Translations under genes and position numbers: made by a program
The notes under the pieces: generated by a model
Database searches by the model: none
The model's input: the letters and a program-made list of their open reading frames with translations, nothing else
Told to the model about the DNA's origin: nothing
Assembly (NCBI RefSeq): GCF_018128925.1
Contig: NZ_CP067007.1
Coordinates: forward strand, 722,164-786,163
Length of the DNA: 64,000 nucleotides
Direction: 5' to 3'
DNA from: Nitrosopumilus sp. K4
GTDB taxonomy: Archaea > Thermoproteota > Nitrososphaeria > Nitrososphaerales > Nitrosopumilaceae
Shown: piece by piece, positions 18,167 through 27,186 of the stretch
Layout of the letters: every line of letters begins with the position of its first letter
Position numbering within the stretch: position 1 is the first letter of the stretch

Positions 18167-18471
18167 GCACTAAAAAAAGCCATAATCAATTAAGGATTTG
18201 GGAAATTCTCAGACATGATCAATTTGTTCACAAGGTTTATAGATCATCGATCAGTAATTCAGTCAGAGATAACAGGTAAAAATTACAATTTCCCCTTGAA
18301 AATTACTGTTATCTACTAAAGGCAGATTCACATTCGTTGTACCCACATGATGTTTGAGCAGATACAAATCATTACCATTTGACCCTATAGTTATGGAACT
18401 ATGGGGTTTGAAGTCTTAAGATGCAGGAGAAATCAATGGTGTACAATGTAATTCAGACAAAAATTAACAGT
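18167..18471. other. Gene-free stretch, 305 bp
   Basis: No convincing ORF. It holds a TATA box (TTTATAG, 18236-18242), a long hairpin and a second GC-richer hairpin, described as a candidate non-coding RNA at 18265-18407. Confidence 0.6.
18265..18407 (+). ncRNA. Candidate structured RNA with two hairpins
   Basis: The arms AGATAACAG (18267-18275) and CTGTTATCT (18306-18314) pair perfectly, and the pairing extends inward with one bulge. A second hairpin pairs CCCTATAGTT (18383-18392) with AACTATGGGG (18397-18406) around an ATGG loop. A TATA box centred at 18239 lies exactly 26 bp before 18265. No ORF is present. The 3' end is a guess; the two hairpins might be separate elements. Confidence 0.4.
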
Positions 18472-18906
18472 TTATTTTATTATTAAAACAGGACATTTGG
18501 ATGTCTGACTTACGGAGTTACTTACACTTCCCAGAAAGATTCGTTTGACTTTTGATTGGCCATGAGAACCAATTACAATTAGATCAATTTTTCGGGATTT
18601 AGCAAAATCTACAATTTGTTTTGAGATGGATTTTGTTTCAACTATATGTATGGAAAGTGAAATATTAGAATTTTTGGCAATTTTCTCTAGGTTTGAAAGA
18701 GATTTTTTTGCAAAAATCCTAGCATCGTTAATTATTTTTTTATTAGTTCTTTTGTCAATATACCAAGCACCTAAATTTTCTTTTTCTAAACATGTAATAA
18801 TTTTAATTTTGGCATCATGCATTATTGCTATTTTTAAGGCTGCATTAAATGCCTTAACTGAGAAAGATGAACCATCAAAAGGAACCAGAATATTTGAGAA
18901 CGCCAT
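18472..18906 (-). CDS. Universal stress protein (UspA family)
   Basis: A 144-residue Usp with NILVPFDGS at the N-terminus and an intact ATP-binding signature GSHGQSKVKRIFLGSVSNSV near the C-terminus. It follows another Usp gene on the same strand with a 1-bp gap, so the two are an operon and likely a duplication. Confidence 0.9.
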   Translation of the reverse strand: MAFSNILVPFDGSSFSVKAFNAALKIAIMHDAKIKIITCLEKENLGAWYIDKRTNKKIINDARIFAKKSLSNLEKIAKNSNISLSIHIVETKSISKQIVDFAKSRKIDLIVIGSHGQSKVKRIFLGSVSNSVSQTSKCPVLIIK

Positions 18907-18907
18907 A

Positions 18908-19342
18908 TCACTTCACAACCATCACAGGTATTTTTGATTGTTGAGAAACGGCATTTGCAACACTGCCCAAGATCATCTTGTTAAGTCCAGTCCTGCCATG
19001 AGAACCAATTACAATTAGATCATACTTGTGTGAATTCACATAGTCAAGAATTGCTTTTGAAACAGAATTATTCTGAAGAATTTTTAAGGAAAGCAAAATG
19101 TCTTTTTTCTTGGCAGTTGCCTGCAATTTCGAGAAAATATTATTTAGTATTTTAGTTTCCTTATCTAACAAATCTTTGCTATACTTCATTGAAAACCCTA
19201 TAGATGGTTGATAAATTCCTGTAAGTACAGTTACAATGGTAATTTGACTTTTTGGTTCTGCGATGTCCAGTGCACTTTTGAAAGCCCTGTTGGAGAATCC
19301 TGATGAATCGTATGCTACCAAAATGTTTTTGAAATTCAACAT
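18908..19342 (-). CDS. Universal stress protein (UspA family)
   Basis: A 144-residue Usp, first gene of a two-Usp operon. It has NILVAYDSSGFS at the start and GSHGRTGLNKMILGSVANAV near the end, with all residues of the G-x2-G-x9-G-S motif. Same length and layout as its downstream neighbour. Confidence 0.9.
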   Translation of the reverse strand: MLNFKNILVAYDSSGFSNRAFKSALDIAEPKSQITIVTVLTGIYQPSIGFSMKYSKDLLDKETKILNNIFSKLQATAKKKDILLSLKILQNNSVSKAILDYVNSHKYDLIVIGSHGRTGLNKMILGSVANAVSQQSKIPVMVVK

Positions 19343-19385
19343 TAAAGGTAAAGTAAACTTGCTTATTAATTCAATTCACAATATC

Positions 19386-19517
19386 ATGTTTAGTAGAGGG
19401 CTCATAACAACCATTCCAATAAACCTAAGGCAAAAAATCATTGGTTCAAATTACACAAAAAATCATTATTCAAAACTGACTCTATACACTCCAATCATAA
19501 AAGAGAACAACGTTTAA
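19386..19517 (+). CDS. Possible small hypothetical protein
   Basis: A 43-residue ORF with ATG start in the 260-bp spacer between usp and CDC48. The composition is protein-like (LITTIPINLRQKIIG, then a Tyr/Lys-rich tail) but it has no motif, and chance is possible. I otherwise see nothing in this spacer except the CDC48 promoter region. Confidence 0.22.
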   Translation: MFSRGLITTIPINLRQKIIGSNYTKNHYSKLTLYTPIIKENNV

Positions 19518-19602
19518 TGTCAGTTATGATAACAACACAATTACTCAAATAGTACAGTGCAGTAAATAATGCCTGTCAGAAATTGAACTAAAAATCGAAG
19601 AG

Positions 19603-21693
19603 ATGCCACAGGCCTATGTTGGTAAGGGAATGGCTATCGTTGATCCAAAAATAATTGAAGAGAATAACTGGAAACCGGGACAAATTCTAGAACTGTCTGC
19701 AAATAAAAAAAGTCATGTAAAACTATGGTCTGGATTTCCAGAAGATTATGACAGTAAAACTATTCGTATAGATGGTCTCACCAGATACAATATAGGGGCA
19801 AGTATTGGTGAGAATCTTTCCATTAATGCAGTTGAGGGAGTAGAAGCAGAACAAATTGTGTTGTCCCCTATTGAAAAGATTCATGCCGAGGGGTTACATG
19901 AGTACATGTCTTCACTTTATCAAGGCCATGTTTTCACCACAGGTGACACAGTAATAGTCAATACTCAAATGGGAAGTAAGATTCAGCTTGTGGTAACTAG
20001 CACAAAACCCGCAAAGCCTGTTTTTGTAACCGATGATACAATATTCAAGTTAGGCAACATTACAAAATTAGATGATCCTTCCATACCAAGAATTACCTAT
20101 GACGAGTTGGGCGGATTAAAAAATGAGATTCTAAAGATACGTGAAATGGTAGAGTTGCCAATGAGACATCCAGAATTGTTTGAGAAAATAGGCATATCCT
20201 CACCTAAAGGTGTCTTGTTGTATGGCCCTCCCGGAACAGGAAAAACATTACTTGCAAAGGCAGTTGCAGGTGAGACAAATTCCCACTTTACATCACTTAG
20301 CGGTCCAGAAATCATGGCAAAGCATTATGGTGAAAGCGAGGAAAAACTACGAGAAATTTTTACACAGGCTGAGGAGAACGCTCCTAGCATTATATTCATT
20401 GATGAAATTGATTCAATTGCTCCAAAAAGAGAGGAGGTTTCAGGAGAATTGGAAAAACGGATTGTATCACAATTACTGACCCTGATGGATGGAATGAAAT
20501 CTCGAGGAAAAGTTGTAGTTATTGCTGCAACTAATAGACCAGATAGCATAGATCCTGCACTACGAAGACCAGGCAGATTTGACAGAGAGATTGAAATCGG
20601 AATTCCTGATGAAGAGGGAAGATTAGAAATTTTAAACATCCACACACGTGGAATGCCTCTAGACAAAAATGTGGTTCTAGAAAAAATTTCTAAAATAACT
20701 CACGGATTTGTGGGGGCTGACCTGGAAGTTCTGTGTAAGGAGGCAGCAATGAGATCCCTTAGAAGAATTTTACCTGAGATTAATTTGGAAGAAGAAAAAG
20801 TTTCAAAGGAAGTACTGCAAAAAATAATGATAACTAGTGAAGATTTTACTGATGCGTTAAAAGAAGTCAGGCCTTCTGCATTAAGGGAAGTTCTAGTTCA
20901 GATTCCAAATGTAAGTTGGGATGATGTAGGGGGGCTGGACAAACTAAAGGAAGAACTTCGTGAAGCAATAGAATGGCCATTAAAATACAAAGAGGCTTTT
21001 GAATATGCGCATATAAAACCGCCAAAGGGAGTACTGCTTTACGGTCCTCCGGGAACAGGAAAAACACTAATTGCAAAGGCAGTTGCGACAACAACTGAAT
21101 CCAATTTTATCAGCATCAAGGGTCCTGAACTGCTATCCAAATGGGTTGGTGAATCTGAAAAGGGAGTAAGAGAAATTTTCAGAAAAGCACGTATGGCTGC
21201 CCCATGCATAATTTTCTTTGATGAAATAGATGCGCTTGTTCCAAAAAGAGGAAGCGGTAATTCAGATTCACATGTCACAGAAAATGTCGTCTCCCAAATT
21301 CTAACTGAGATAGATGGGTTGGAGGAGCTCAATAACGTATTGATAATTGGTGCAACAAACAGGCGGGACATTGTGGATCCTGCACTACTTAGGCCTGGCA
21401 GATTTGATAGGGTAATAGAAGTTCCAAACCCTGATGTTGCAGGAATAGAAATGATTCTCAAGATTCACACCAAAGACAAACCACTTGCAGAGGATGTCAA
21501 TCTAAAGACCCTGGCAGAAATGTCAAAGGGATTCAGTGGGGCAGAAATTGAAGAGGTGTGCAATCGTGGAGCACTCTTGGGAGTTAAGAGATTTGTGGAA
21601 AACAAGGAAAAAGACGTAAAGTCTATCAAAATAACTCAAAAGGATCTAGAATACTCAATAAACGAAATAAAGAAGACAAAATCTTCATCCTGA
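19603..21693 (+). CDS. CDC48/p97-type AAA ATPase
   Basis: A 696-residue archaeal CDC48/VAT homologue: N-terminal double-psi barrel domain (about 1-170) and two AAA modules. Walker A GPPGTGKT is at 208-215 and 481-488; Walker B DEID follows in each (267-270 for the first). Pore and arginine-finger regions look intact. The C-terminus ends in KKTKSSS without an HbYX proteasome-docking motif. It unfolds proteins using ATP, probably for degradation or complex disassembly. Confidence 0.95.
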   Translation: MPQAYVGKGMAIVDPKIIEENNWKPGQILELSANKKSHVKLWSGFPEDYDSKTIRIDGLTRYNIGASIGENLSINAVEGVEAEQIVLSPIEKIHAEGLHEYMSSLYQGHVFTTGDTVIVNTQMGSKIQLVVTSTKPAKPVFVTDDTIFKLGNITKLDDPSIPRITYDELGGLKNEILKIREMVELPMRHPELFEKIGISSPKGVLLYGPPGTGKTLLAKAVAGETNSHFTSLSGPEIMAKHYGESEEKLREIFTQAEENAPSIIFIDEIDSIAPKREEVSGELEKRIVSQLLTLMDGMKSRGKVVVIAATNRPDSIDPALRRPGRFDREIEIGIPDEEGRLEILNIHTRGMPLDKNVVLEKISKITHGFVGADLEVLCKEAAMRSLRRILPEINLEEEKVSKEVLQKIMITSEDFTDALKEVRPSALREVLVQIPNVSWDDVGGLDKLKEELREAIEWPLKYKEAFEYAHIKPPKGVLLYGPPGTGKTLIAKAVATTTESNFISIKGPELLSKWVGESEKGVREIFRKARMAAPCIIFFDEIDALVPKRGSGNSDSHVTENVVSQILTEIDGLEELNNVLIIGATNRRDIVDPALLRPGRFDRVIEVPNPDVAGIEMILKIHTKDKPLAEDVNLKTLAEMSKGFSGAEIEEVCNRGALLGVKRFVENKEKDVKSIKITQKDLEYSINEIKKTKSSS

Positions 21694-21751
21694 ATTATCA
21701 TGACTGATTTTATTGATATTCTTTTTTTAAGATGATAGTCACTAAAAAATC

Positions 21752-22036
21752 ATGGAATCCTCAGAAATCATTTCCGAGATTGAAGAGATTGTAAAGTCTC
21801 AATCAGGTGGAAATTACTCAAAATGGATGATAGGTAGAACAAATGATTCTGAAAACAGTAAGACCAAACGCGGAGAACCAAGCAGTTGGAGGGATTGGGA
21901 TGCTAATTCCAAAGAGGACGCAGATAAGGTAGAATCTTATTTTATGGACAAAGGGATGAGGCAAGACTCAGAAAGTTATGGTAGTGCCGATTTTGTATAT
22001 GTCTTCTACATAGGATCCCCTCAGGATAAAATCTGA
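21752..22036 (+). CDS. Small conserved hypothetical protein
   Basis: A 94-residue soluble protein. The middle has SSWRDWDANSKEDADKVESYF and the end FVYVFYIG, a pattern I associate with a widespread uncharacterised family whose members read W-D-A-x-S-x3-A-x2-V-E. No catalytic residues recognised. Confidence 0.6.
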   Translation: MESSEIISEIEEIVKSQSGGNYSKWMIGRTNDSENSKTKRGEPSSWRDWDANSKEDADKVESYFMDKGMRQDSESYGSADFVYVFYIGSPQDKI

Positions 22037-22199
22037 ATAACCGTATCAAAGCATGATCCTATCAACCATATTTTTGAGAAATAACATATCAAGAATAATT
22101 GATTCTAAAGTGTTGATGGAAGATCAGAAAATATGAGAAAGTAGCTTCAAAAATGGATTTTTACGAAATATACAAAAAGATGTGAGGTGTTATTTTGAT

Positions 22200-22325
22200 A
22201 TGGTTAGTTCAGATCAGCTACGTATTTGCAAATCATGTGGAAATGTATTCTCAAAAAAGATTCAAGACAAGATAGTAAATCGTTGTCCGGCATGCAACGT
22301 ATGGAAAAAGGAAAGCACAAAATAA
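22200..22325 (+). CDS. Zinc-ribbon microprotein
   Basis: A 41-residue ORF with two CxxC knuckles, CKSCGNVF and CPACNVW, 18 residues apart. This is a complete minimal zinc ribbon. ATG start; a short AT-rich leader lies upstream. Likely a nucleic-acid-binding or adaptor peptide. Confidence 0.65.
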   Translation: MVSSDQLRICKSCGNVFSKKIQDKIVNRCPACNVWKKESTK

Positions 22326-22406
22326 AGTCAGATGTATGTGATTATCTTAAGAATCTCTTCATTATTACTTCACAACAATATAAAAAAAGAAGCACTACTG
22401 GTGGAA

Positions 22407-22465
22407 AAAGCACTAGATGTGACAGACTGCTTAACTATGTCACAACAAGCACTGATTCATTTTTT
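22407..22465 (+). ncRNA. Candidate small RNA ending in a T-run
   Basis: TGTGAC (22418-22423) and GTCACA (22439-22444) form a 6-bp stem. A TATA-like ATATAAAA at 22378-22385 is centred 26 bp before 22407, and six Ts at 22460-22465 follow. The 3' end resembles that of the candidate RNA at 34839 (CATTTTT-ATAAAATAT). GCACT occurs three times in the region. Evidence is modest. Confidence 0.28.
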
Positions 22466-22577
22466 ATAAAATATTTGCATCTACATCGATTGTAATTATC
22501 GATTCCATGTATGATCAAAATCTAAAACCTCGATAATTCATGCCTAACAGATTTACTTTTTCTCACACTTTAATCTA

Positions 22578-24293
22578 CTAAAGATTCTCTAATTTCAATA
22601 CATCATAGTATGCCTTTGGAATCATTCTTTGTGCCTTAAAAAAGACATTATTTACAGCAGTATCAAGTACGTATGTTTTTGCCCAGTCAGACTCACTCCT
22701 AATTGAGCGGCCAAAACCCTGTAGTAATTTGGTAAGTGTTTGAGAAGTATACCATAGTGGGAATTTGTCCATTTTTGCTTTTGTTCTTTTTTCCTTGTAA
22801 TTCGGATAAGGTACCTTAGCTATTATTTGAAATCTTGACAAATCATCTTTTAGGTCCACACCTTCCCACAACGAAGAAGACAATAAAATCCCAGTAGGAT
22901 CTTCAGCATGTTCAGATATGATTTCATCTTGTGTTTTTCCGTCTTTGTTTGAGCTGTGACATATTCGTATTCGTCGAGTGTTTTTTGGTGAGAGGTATCT
23001 CAAAATTTTTTGGCATCTAGGAATTGAAGATGTAAGAATCAAACCACGTTCATTTGAGTGCTCATCTAAAATTCGGTCTATTGTCTTTATCACCTCAAGT
23101 TCATCTTCTTCGGTAGAACCATAGCTGAGTCTTCGAATGTTTAGAAGATTGATTTGACGATTCTCAATTGGAAAAGGTGATTTTGGCGTATCAATAAACG
23201 CAACTTGTTCTCCATCTAATCCCATGTTTTCACAAAAACTGTGTTTGTCAATTGTTGCAGACATGAATAATTGGTATTCAGTTTCAAAAAAAGAATGTGC
23301 AAATTTTGAAACATCAATTGGTTTGATAGAAATAGTTCGAAAATTGCCATTAAAATCCTTGACAGGATCGTTTACAACAAAATTATCTTTATCGCTTTGA
23401 ATATCAATTCTTGCTTGTGCTGCCCTGTCATACCTTCTTTCCAACCTAGTGATCATTTCATAGTCAGGATCTTTTTGAAATACATCACTTTCCTTGATAT
23501 CTTTTATTTTTTTAGCATATGAAAAAGCAATATCATCAGTCAATTGTAGCATAGAATCCAAATCTCCAAAATCGTATCGGTCAGCGTTCAAATTGCATTC
23601 TTCTACCTGTCCTGCAAAAATATCAAATCCAATAAACTGCATTATTTGGTCTTCAATTTTATGAGCCTCATCAAAAACAGATACCTTTCTGTCAAGGTAA
23701 TCTTCAAAGAGTTTTTTGTTAAATTTCATTATTTGAAAAAAGGCATGATAATTCCACAAAGAGTGTTTTGAGACTAGAGCATCATATTTTTGTAAATAGT
23801 ATGGACATGATTCAGAATCTTGAGTGTTTTCTTCAACTTGTTTAATTGAAGGCTTGAATTTGCATACTTCAATTATCTCCTTTCCGTTCTTACTGATCTT
23901 TTCTTGACATTGTCCTTTATCACATGTCAATCCCCAACGCATTGCTCGTCTTGGGTTATCTACTTTTTCAGAGTGCATCATTTTCAGACAAGGAAAATTC
24001 TGTTTTCCCTTTACGGGTTTTAGAAAAGGAATATCTTTGATATATTGATCTTGAAGATGTTTTGACGCAGTTACAGTAAAAGAACTATCAAAATATCTAG
24101 AGATTGTTGCACCGACAAGGGATTTTCCAACACCAGTAGGTGCACATAGTATTATTTTGCGGTAGCCTGACTTTATCTTATCTTCAATTTGAGAGATGAT
24201 CTCTTTTTGAATTTCTCTAGGGGTGAATTGATCTGGGAATTTCTCTAAAAGGGACACAGGATTAATCCTCTTTTTCTTTAATATTAAAAGCAT
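22578..24293 (-). CDS. XPD/DinG-like SF2 DNA helicase
   Basis: A 571-residue superfamily 2 helicase of the Rad3/XPD/DinG type. Motif I is APTGVGKS (about residues 50-57), motif II DEAH, and motif VI GFGRSIRS near the end. Between I and II are several cysteines (FPCLK, TCDKGQC, VCKF, SCPYY) positioned like the four ligands of the XPD 4Fe-4S cluster. Probably a 5'-3' DNA helicase in repair. Divergent from the GIY-YIG-like gene. Confidence 0.85.
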   Translation of the reverse strand: MLLILKKKRINPVSLLEKFPDQFTPREIQKEIISQIEDKIKSGYRKIILCAPTGVGKSLVGATISRYFDSSFTVTASKHLQDQYIKDIPFLKPVKGKQNFPCLKMMHSEKVDNPRRAMRWGLTCDKGQCQEKISKNGKEIIEVCKFKPSIKQVEENTQDSESCPYYLQKYDALVSKHSLWNYHAFFQIMKFNKKLFEDYLDRKVSVFDEAHKIEDQIMQFIGFDIFAGQVEECNLNADRYDFGDLDSMLQLTDDIAFSYAKKIKDIKESDVFQKDPDYEMITRLERRYDRAAQARIDIQSDKDNFVVNDPVKDFNGNFRTISIKPIDVSKFAHSFFETEYQLFMSATIDKHSFCENMGLDGEQVAFIDTPKSPFPIENRQINLLNIRRLSYGSTEEDELEVIKTIDRILDEHSNERGLILTSSIPRCQKILRYLSPKNTRRIRICHSSNKDGKTQDEIISEHAEDPTGILLSSSLWEGVDLKDDLSRFQIIAKVPYPNYKEKRTKAKMDKFPLWYTSQTLTKLLQGFGRSIRSESDWAKTYVLDTAVNNVFFKAQRMIPKAYYDVLKLENL

Positions 24294-24358
24294 GAAGGTT
24301 CTTGTAATATCACATTATTTGTAATCTAGTTTAATATCTAGTAGATCTAACATAGAAT

Positions 24359-24676
24359 ATGGAATTGCTTGATGATAAAATGAGAGTCTGGTTAGAGAGT
24401 GCAAAATTTGTAAAACCAATTCCAGGAGTATATGTACTATATTCAAGAAACAAAGAAGTCATTTACATTGGAGAAAGCATCAATCTAGAGAAGACGTTTA
24501 CAAAATATGTTGATGAAGAATTTGAGGGTGACGAATGTAAGCAAAAAACAGCATCATATCAAAGAGAATTTACGGATAATCCAAAAGAAAAACAACTTCA
24601 ATTAATCGAAGATTTCAAAACTCAAACAGGAAAAATTCCAGTCTGTAATACAGAGATAGAATTAGAAACACATTAG
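24359..24676 (+). CDS. GIY-YIG-like small protein
   Basis: A 105-residue protein whose first half matches the GIY-YIG nuclease core: VYVLYSR (GIY-like strand), then EVIYIGES (YIG-like strand). The downstream catalytic arginine and glutamate are not clearly placed, so it may be an inactive or minimal member. Divergent from the XPD-like helicase gene with a 65-bp spacer. Confidence 0.55.
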   Translation: MELLDDKMRVWLESAKFVKPIPGVYVLYSRNKEVIYIGESINLEKTFTKYVDEEFEGDECKQKTASYQREFTDNPKEKQLQLIEDFKTQTGKIPVCNTEIELETH

Positions 24677-24743
24677 ATGAAATTCATAAAATGAGTGCAA
24701 TGCAGTCCTACTGGATTAATATAAAAAATCCAATATTCATTTT

Positions 24744-24986
24744 ATGTCAAACGCAATGGTTTATGCAGGAATTGCAATAGGGGTTGCAGCCATAGCTGCT
24801 GCAATTGTATATGCTACAGAAAACCAACAAAATTTCGTTCCAGAAGATGCAGTATTAGCACCTGCTGCCGAACAAGGTTCTTTCACCCCAGAATCAGGAT
24901 TAGGACCACAATTAAACAAGGAAAGGTGGCATGACGATCCCTTTGCAGACGAAGCTGCAGCAGTAAGGGCTAATGCCGGAAAATAG
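24744..24986 (+). CDS. Small membrane-anchored protein
   Basis: An 80-residue protein with one Ala/Gly-rich N-terminal membrane helix (residues 5-24), then an acidic tail with proline and a W-H-D-D-P-F block. Probably an anchored surface or complex-accessory peptide. I cannot assign it to a family. Confidence 0.6.
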   Translation: MSNAMVYAGIAIGVAAIAAAIVYATENQQNFVPEDAVLAPAAEQGSFTPESGLGPQLNKERWHDDPFADEAAAVRANAGK

Positions 24987-25078
24987 ATTCTAACCACATC
25001 ATCTTTTTTCATTTTTTACATCATTTTCAATGAGATGAGGCGTAAAATTAGAGAAAATAATTAATCTAAGATCAACAT

Positions 25079-25216
25079 ATGATAGGGATGCATCAATGCT
25101 ATTACTGTGAGCAAATTTTTGATACAAAAGAACAACTCTACGAACATGTAGAAGTGCACTCAGATATTGAGAGAAATAAAGAAATCATGTCTAGGAAAAA
25201 ATCAAAAAAACAATAG
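25079..25216 (+). CDS. C2H2 zinc-finger microprotein
   Basis: A 45-residue ORF with one canonical C2H2 finger: CYYCEQIF ... LYEHVEVH (C-x2-C-x12-H-x3-H), followed by a lysine-rich tail. ATG at 25079, with an alternative ATG three codons later. Single C2H2 fingers of this kind usually bind nucleic acid. Confidence 0.7.
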   Translation: MIGMHQCYYCEQIFDTKEQLYEHVEVHSDIERNKEIMSRKKSKKQ

Positions 25217-25315
25217 AATTTTCATAGAATCACCAATACACACTAAAGAAAATTAGAGTAAAGGTTGAAAATTTCACATTCAGGGATGGAAATAATAATT
25301 TTGATTTAACATAAC

Positions 25316-25576
25316 ATGGACTGGATTGACGCATTGTTACAAAAATCATGTGATAAGACACTAACAAAAGGAGAAGTGTTACACAGTTTGTTTCACATGA
25401 TCGAAATCAATGAAAACACGTTAAATCACATACAATCAGACACAAGAGATTTTGGACCAGAATTAGAAGAATTAAAAAATACAGAAATTAAAGACTTGGA
25501 ATTTCATTTAAAATACTACCGCAGTCTAGTAAACTACATTTCTGCAATTCCAGAAAGTAAAATTGCTCAAAAATAA
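25316..25576 (+). CDS. Hypothetical helical protein
   Basis: An 86-residue acidic, helical protein starting MDWIDALLQKSCDK. No domain recognised. Convergent with the DUF922-like gene. ATG start, with an AT-rich 100-bp spacer upstream that contains no other ORF. Confidence 0.55.
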   Translation: MDWIDALLQKSCDKTLTKGEVLHSLFHMIEINENTLNHIQSDTRDFGPELEELKNTEIKDLEFHLKYYRSLVNYISAIPESKIAQK

Positions 25577-25599
25577 ACAAGATGTTTTCAGAATTACGG

Positions 25600-26133
25600 C
25601 TATCTTAATTGTGCAAACGTTGTATTAAATTCATCTTGTTTTTCAGCATTTTGCCCAAAATCCGTCTGTTCATCATAGTCTTGTTGTCGTTTTAAGAAAA
25701 CAGCCTCTAATTTTTCAACTTGTTTTGCAATCATAGCACCAGAATCTTCACGAGCAAATTGTTTTCGTTGCTCTTCATTTTGTCCTCTAGTAGGATACCA
25801 TTTGTTTTCAAAAAATTCTTCGATTTTTTTGGTCGTATCATATCGTAAGAGTTCTGCAAGATCAAAATGTCCCTGTTGATGTTCTAAAAGATCAGATGTT
25901 GCCATTTGTTTTCTTACCCAAGACAAGTGTCGGTGAAACTCAGGAATTATAGCAATATCTGAAATACAGAATTTAATATCACGTCCAAAACTCTCAGAGT
26001 TAACTGTCCAAGTTGATCTATATTTTACAAAACTATATGCATCCTCAAACGCTGCTGGATTTGGTTCTGCTTTAAAATCAGACCATTTTAATCGATAGTC
26101 TTTAGACCAACTGACAATATTATCATCATTCAT
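25600..26133 (-). CDS. DUF922-like putative protease with altered HExxH
   Basis: A 177-residue protein resembling the DUF922 family of predicted zinc proteases: an early beta-rich part (VSWSKDYRLKWSDFK), then LLEHQQGHFDLAELL at about residues 82-96. Family members I recall read HEQGHFD; here the catalytic glutamate is glutamine (HQQGH), so it could be inactive. No signal peptide, unlike many relatives. It follows the small gene at 26182 on the same strand. Confidence 0.55.
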   Translation of the reverse strand: MNDDNIVSWSKDYRLKWSDFKAEPNPAAFEDAYSFVKYRSTWTVNSESFGRDIKFCISDIAIIPEFHRHLSWVRKQMATSDLLEHQQGHFDLAELLRYDTTKKIEEFFENKWYPTRGQNEEQRKQFAREDSGAMIAKQVEKLEAVFLKRQQDYDEQTDFGQNAEKQDEFNTTFAQLR

Positions 26134-26181
26134 GATTTTCCGTATCAGATTAAGAATAAAATCATTGACGTGTATTGAACA

Positions 26182-26388
26182 TCATTCACGTTTTCCATCT
26201 CTACCGCTGAACTTTCCAAAAAATTGAGGCACATCAAAACCTAGCCAAAATTCATCATGAGTCATATTTTCATTATGAAATTTTTCATGCTCCACAAGAG
26301 CAGTATCTCCCCAATTCCCATCATAAATGAACTTGCAATGTTGAAGTTTTCCAGACTTTCGAATCCCCTTACAAACAATCATCAACAT
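26182..26388 (-). CDS. Small hypothetical protein with HExxH string
   Basis: A 68-residue protein beginning MLMIVCKGIRKSGKLQHCKF and containing VEHEKFHNENMTHDEFW. HEKFH formally matches HExxH, but the protein is too short for a known protease; the Cys/His content (C6, C18 and several His) suits a zinc finger better. Upstream of and co-directional with the DUF922-like gene. Confidence 0.5.
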   Translation of the reverse strand: MLMIVCKGIRKSGKLQHCKFIYDGNWGDTALVEHEKFHNENMTHDEFWLGFDVPQFFGKFSGRDGKRE

Positions 26389-26799
26389 AGTGATTTAGTC
26401 AACACATGTGAAAAATATTTGTATAAAAGAGATGTTTGACGGCCGGGAATTCTAGGGGCATGGTCTGTTAAGGCAAACGTAGGACAGCCGTCAAACGATG
26501 ACTCAATACAATATACCCATAAATGATTAAAAGAAATAGTGTGTTTATTTTGAAACACATGTTTTGTCAGCATCATTTTAGGCACAAATTTCAATGTGGA
26601 TAATTTTTTCAAACCATTTTGATCAAATATCAAGACACGTTGAATTTTAACAATTTTTCAAAAGAAAAACCAACATAAAGCAAGGTTGTTTGCTTGTTTG
26701 GTGTTTTCAACATATCCCCCAAAGGGACTGAAGCTAGAGAAAACATCAAACATGCTTGCTTTCAAAACTATTAATTTAACAATCAAGGCCCACAATCAC
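26389..26799. other. Gene-free stretch, about 410 bp
   Basis: AT-rich, without convincing coding frames. It contains CACATGTG (26403-26410, palindrome), the GC-rich inverted repeat described as a candidate RNA at 26434-26496, and the promoter region of the gene at 26800. Confidence 0.5.
26434..26496 (-). ncRNA. Candidate GC-rich structured RNA
   Basis: GTTTGACGGC (26434-26443) and GCCGTCAAAC (26487-26496) are perfect 10-bp inverted arms around a GC-rich 43-nt core, in otherwise AT-rich DNA. On the minus strand a TATA-like TTTATGGG (26516-26523) is centred about 26 bp before 26496, so a transcript would begin exactly with the stem; a TTTT follows the far arm. It does not fold as a tRNA and I cannot match it to a named RNA. 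Confidence 0.45.
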
Positions 26800-27186
26800 A
26801 TGAATGTCAGATTTGTGGCTTCAATGGCTATTGCGATAATATCTTTGGCAGTGGGATTTTATCTTCTAAATGACATCAATCAGGAAAATGCAGCAGAAAT
26901 CACACAAAAACATCTAGACAAACAATTAACTGAATCAAATGAAAGACTAGCCATAATCAAAGACAAGTTTTACAATGGGGAATATCACGGGGAATTGCAG
27001 ACAGAAGAAGTAATCAATATTATAAAGGCAGAAGTTGCCACACAAAAGAAAATTCTTGAACAATACAACGAATTGCCCAGTGAGCTAAAAACAGATAAAA
27101 CAATAGACATGAGATTCTGGCAGTTAGGAAAATACAGCTGGGCAGGAGAAGAATCCATGCTTAACAGTTTAGAAAAAAACCAATAG
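26800..27186 (+). CDS. Membrane-anchored coiled-coil-like hypothetical protein
   Basis: A 128-residue protein starting at ATG 26800: one N-terminal membrane helix (FVASMAIAIISLAVGFYLL) and an external, charged helical domain with ESNERLAIIKDKFYNGEYHG. An upstream in-frame ATG at 26686 gives an unlikely extra 38 residues. It ends flush against the convergent metalloprotease gene. Confidence 0.6.
   Translation: MNVRFVASMAIAIISLAVGFYLLNDINQENAAEITQKHLDKQLTESNERLAIIKDKFYNGEYHGELQTEEVINIIKAEVATQKKILEQYNELPSELKTDKTIDMRFWQLGKYSWAGEESMLNSLEKNQ

Noticed and set aside
19439-19460. TTGGTTCAAATTACAC resembling a tRNA T-arm
   Set aside because: The flanking bases do not form the 5-bp T stem and no cloverleaf can be drawn.
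22411-22455. C/D-box guide RNA (GATGTGA and CTGA strings)
   Set aside because: Box C does not match the consensus and the spacing to any D or D' box is wrong.
22226-22495. 89-residue plus-strand ORF
   Set aside because: It is out of frame with the zinc-ribbon ORF at 22200 and crosses its stop; composition is not protein-like.
26382-26633. 83-residue minus-strand ORF
   Set aside because: It runs through the GC-rich inverted repeat and the promoter region, has an implausible composition and no motif.
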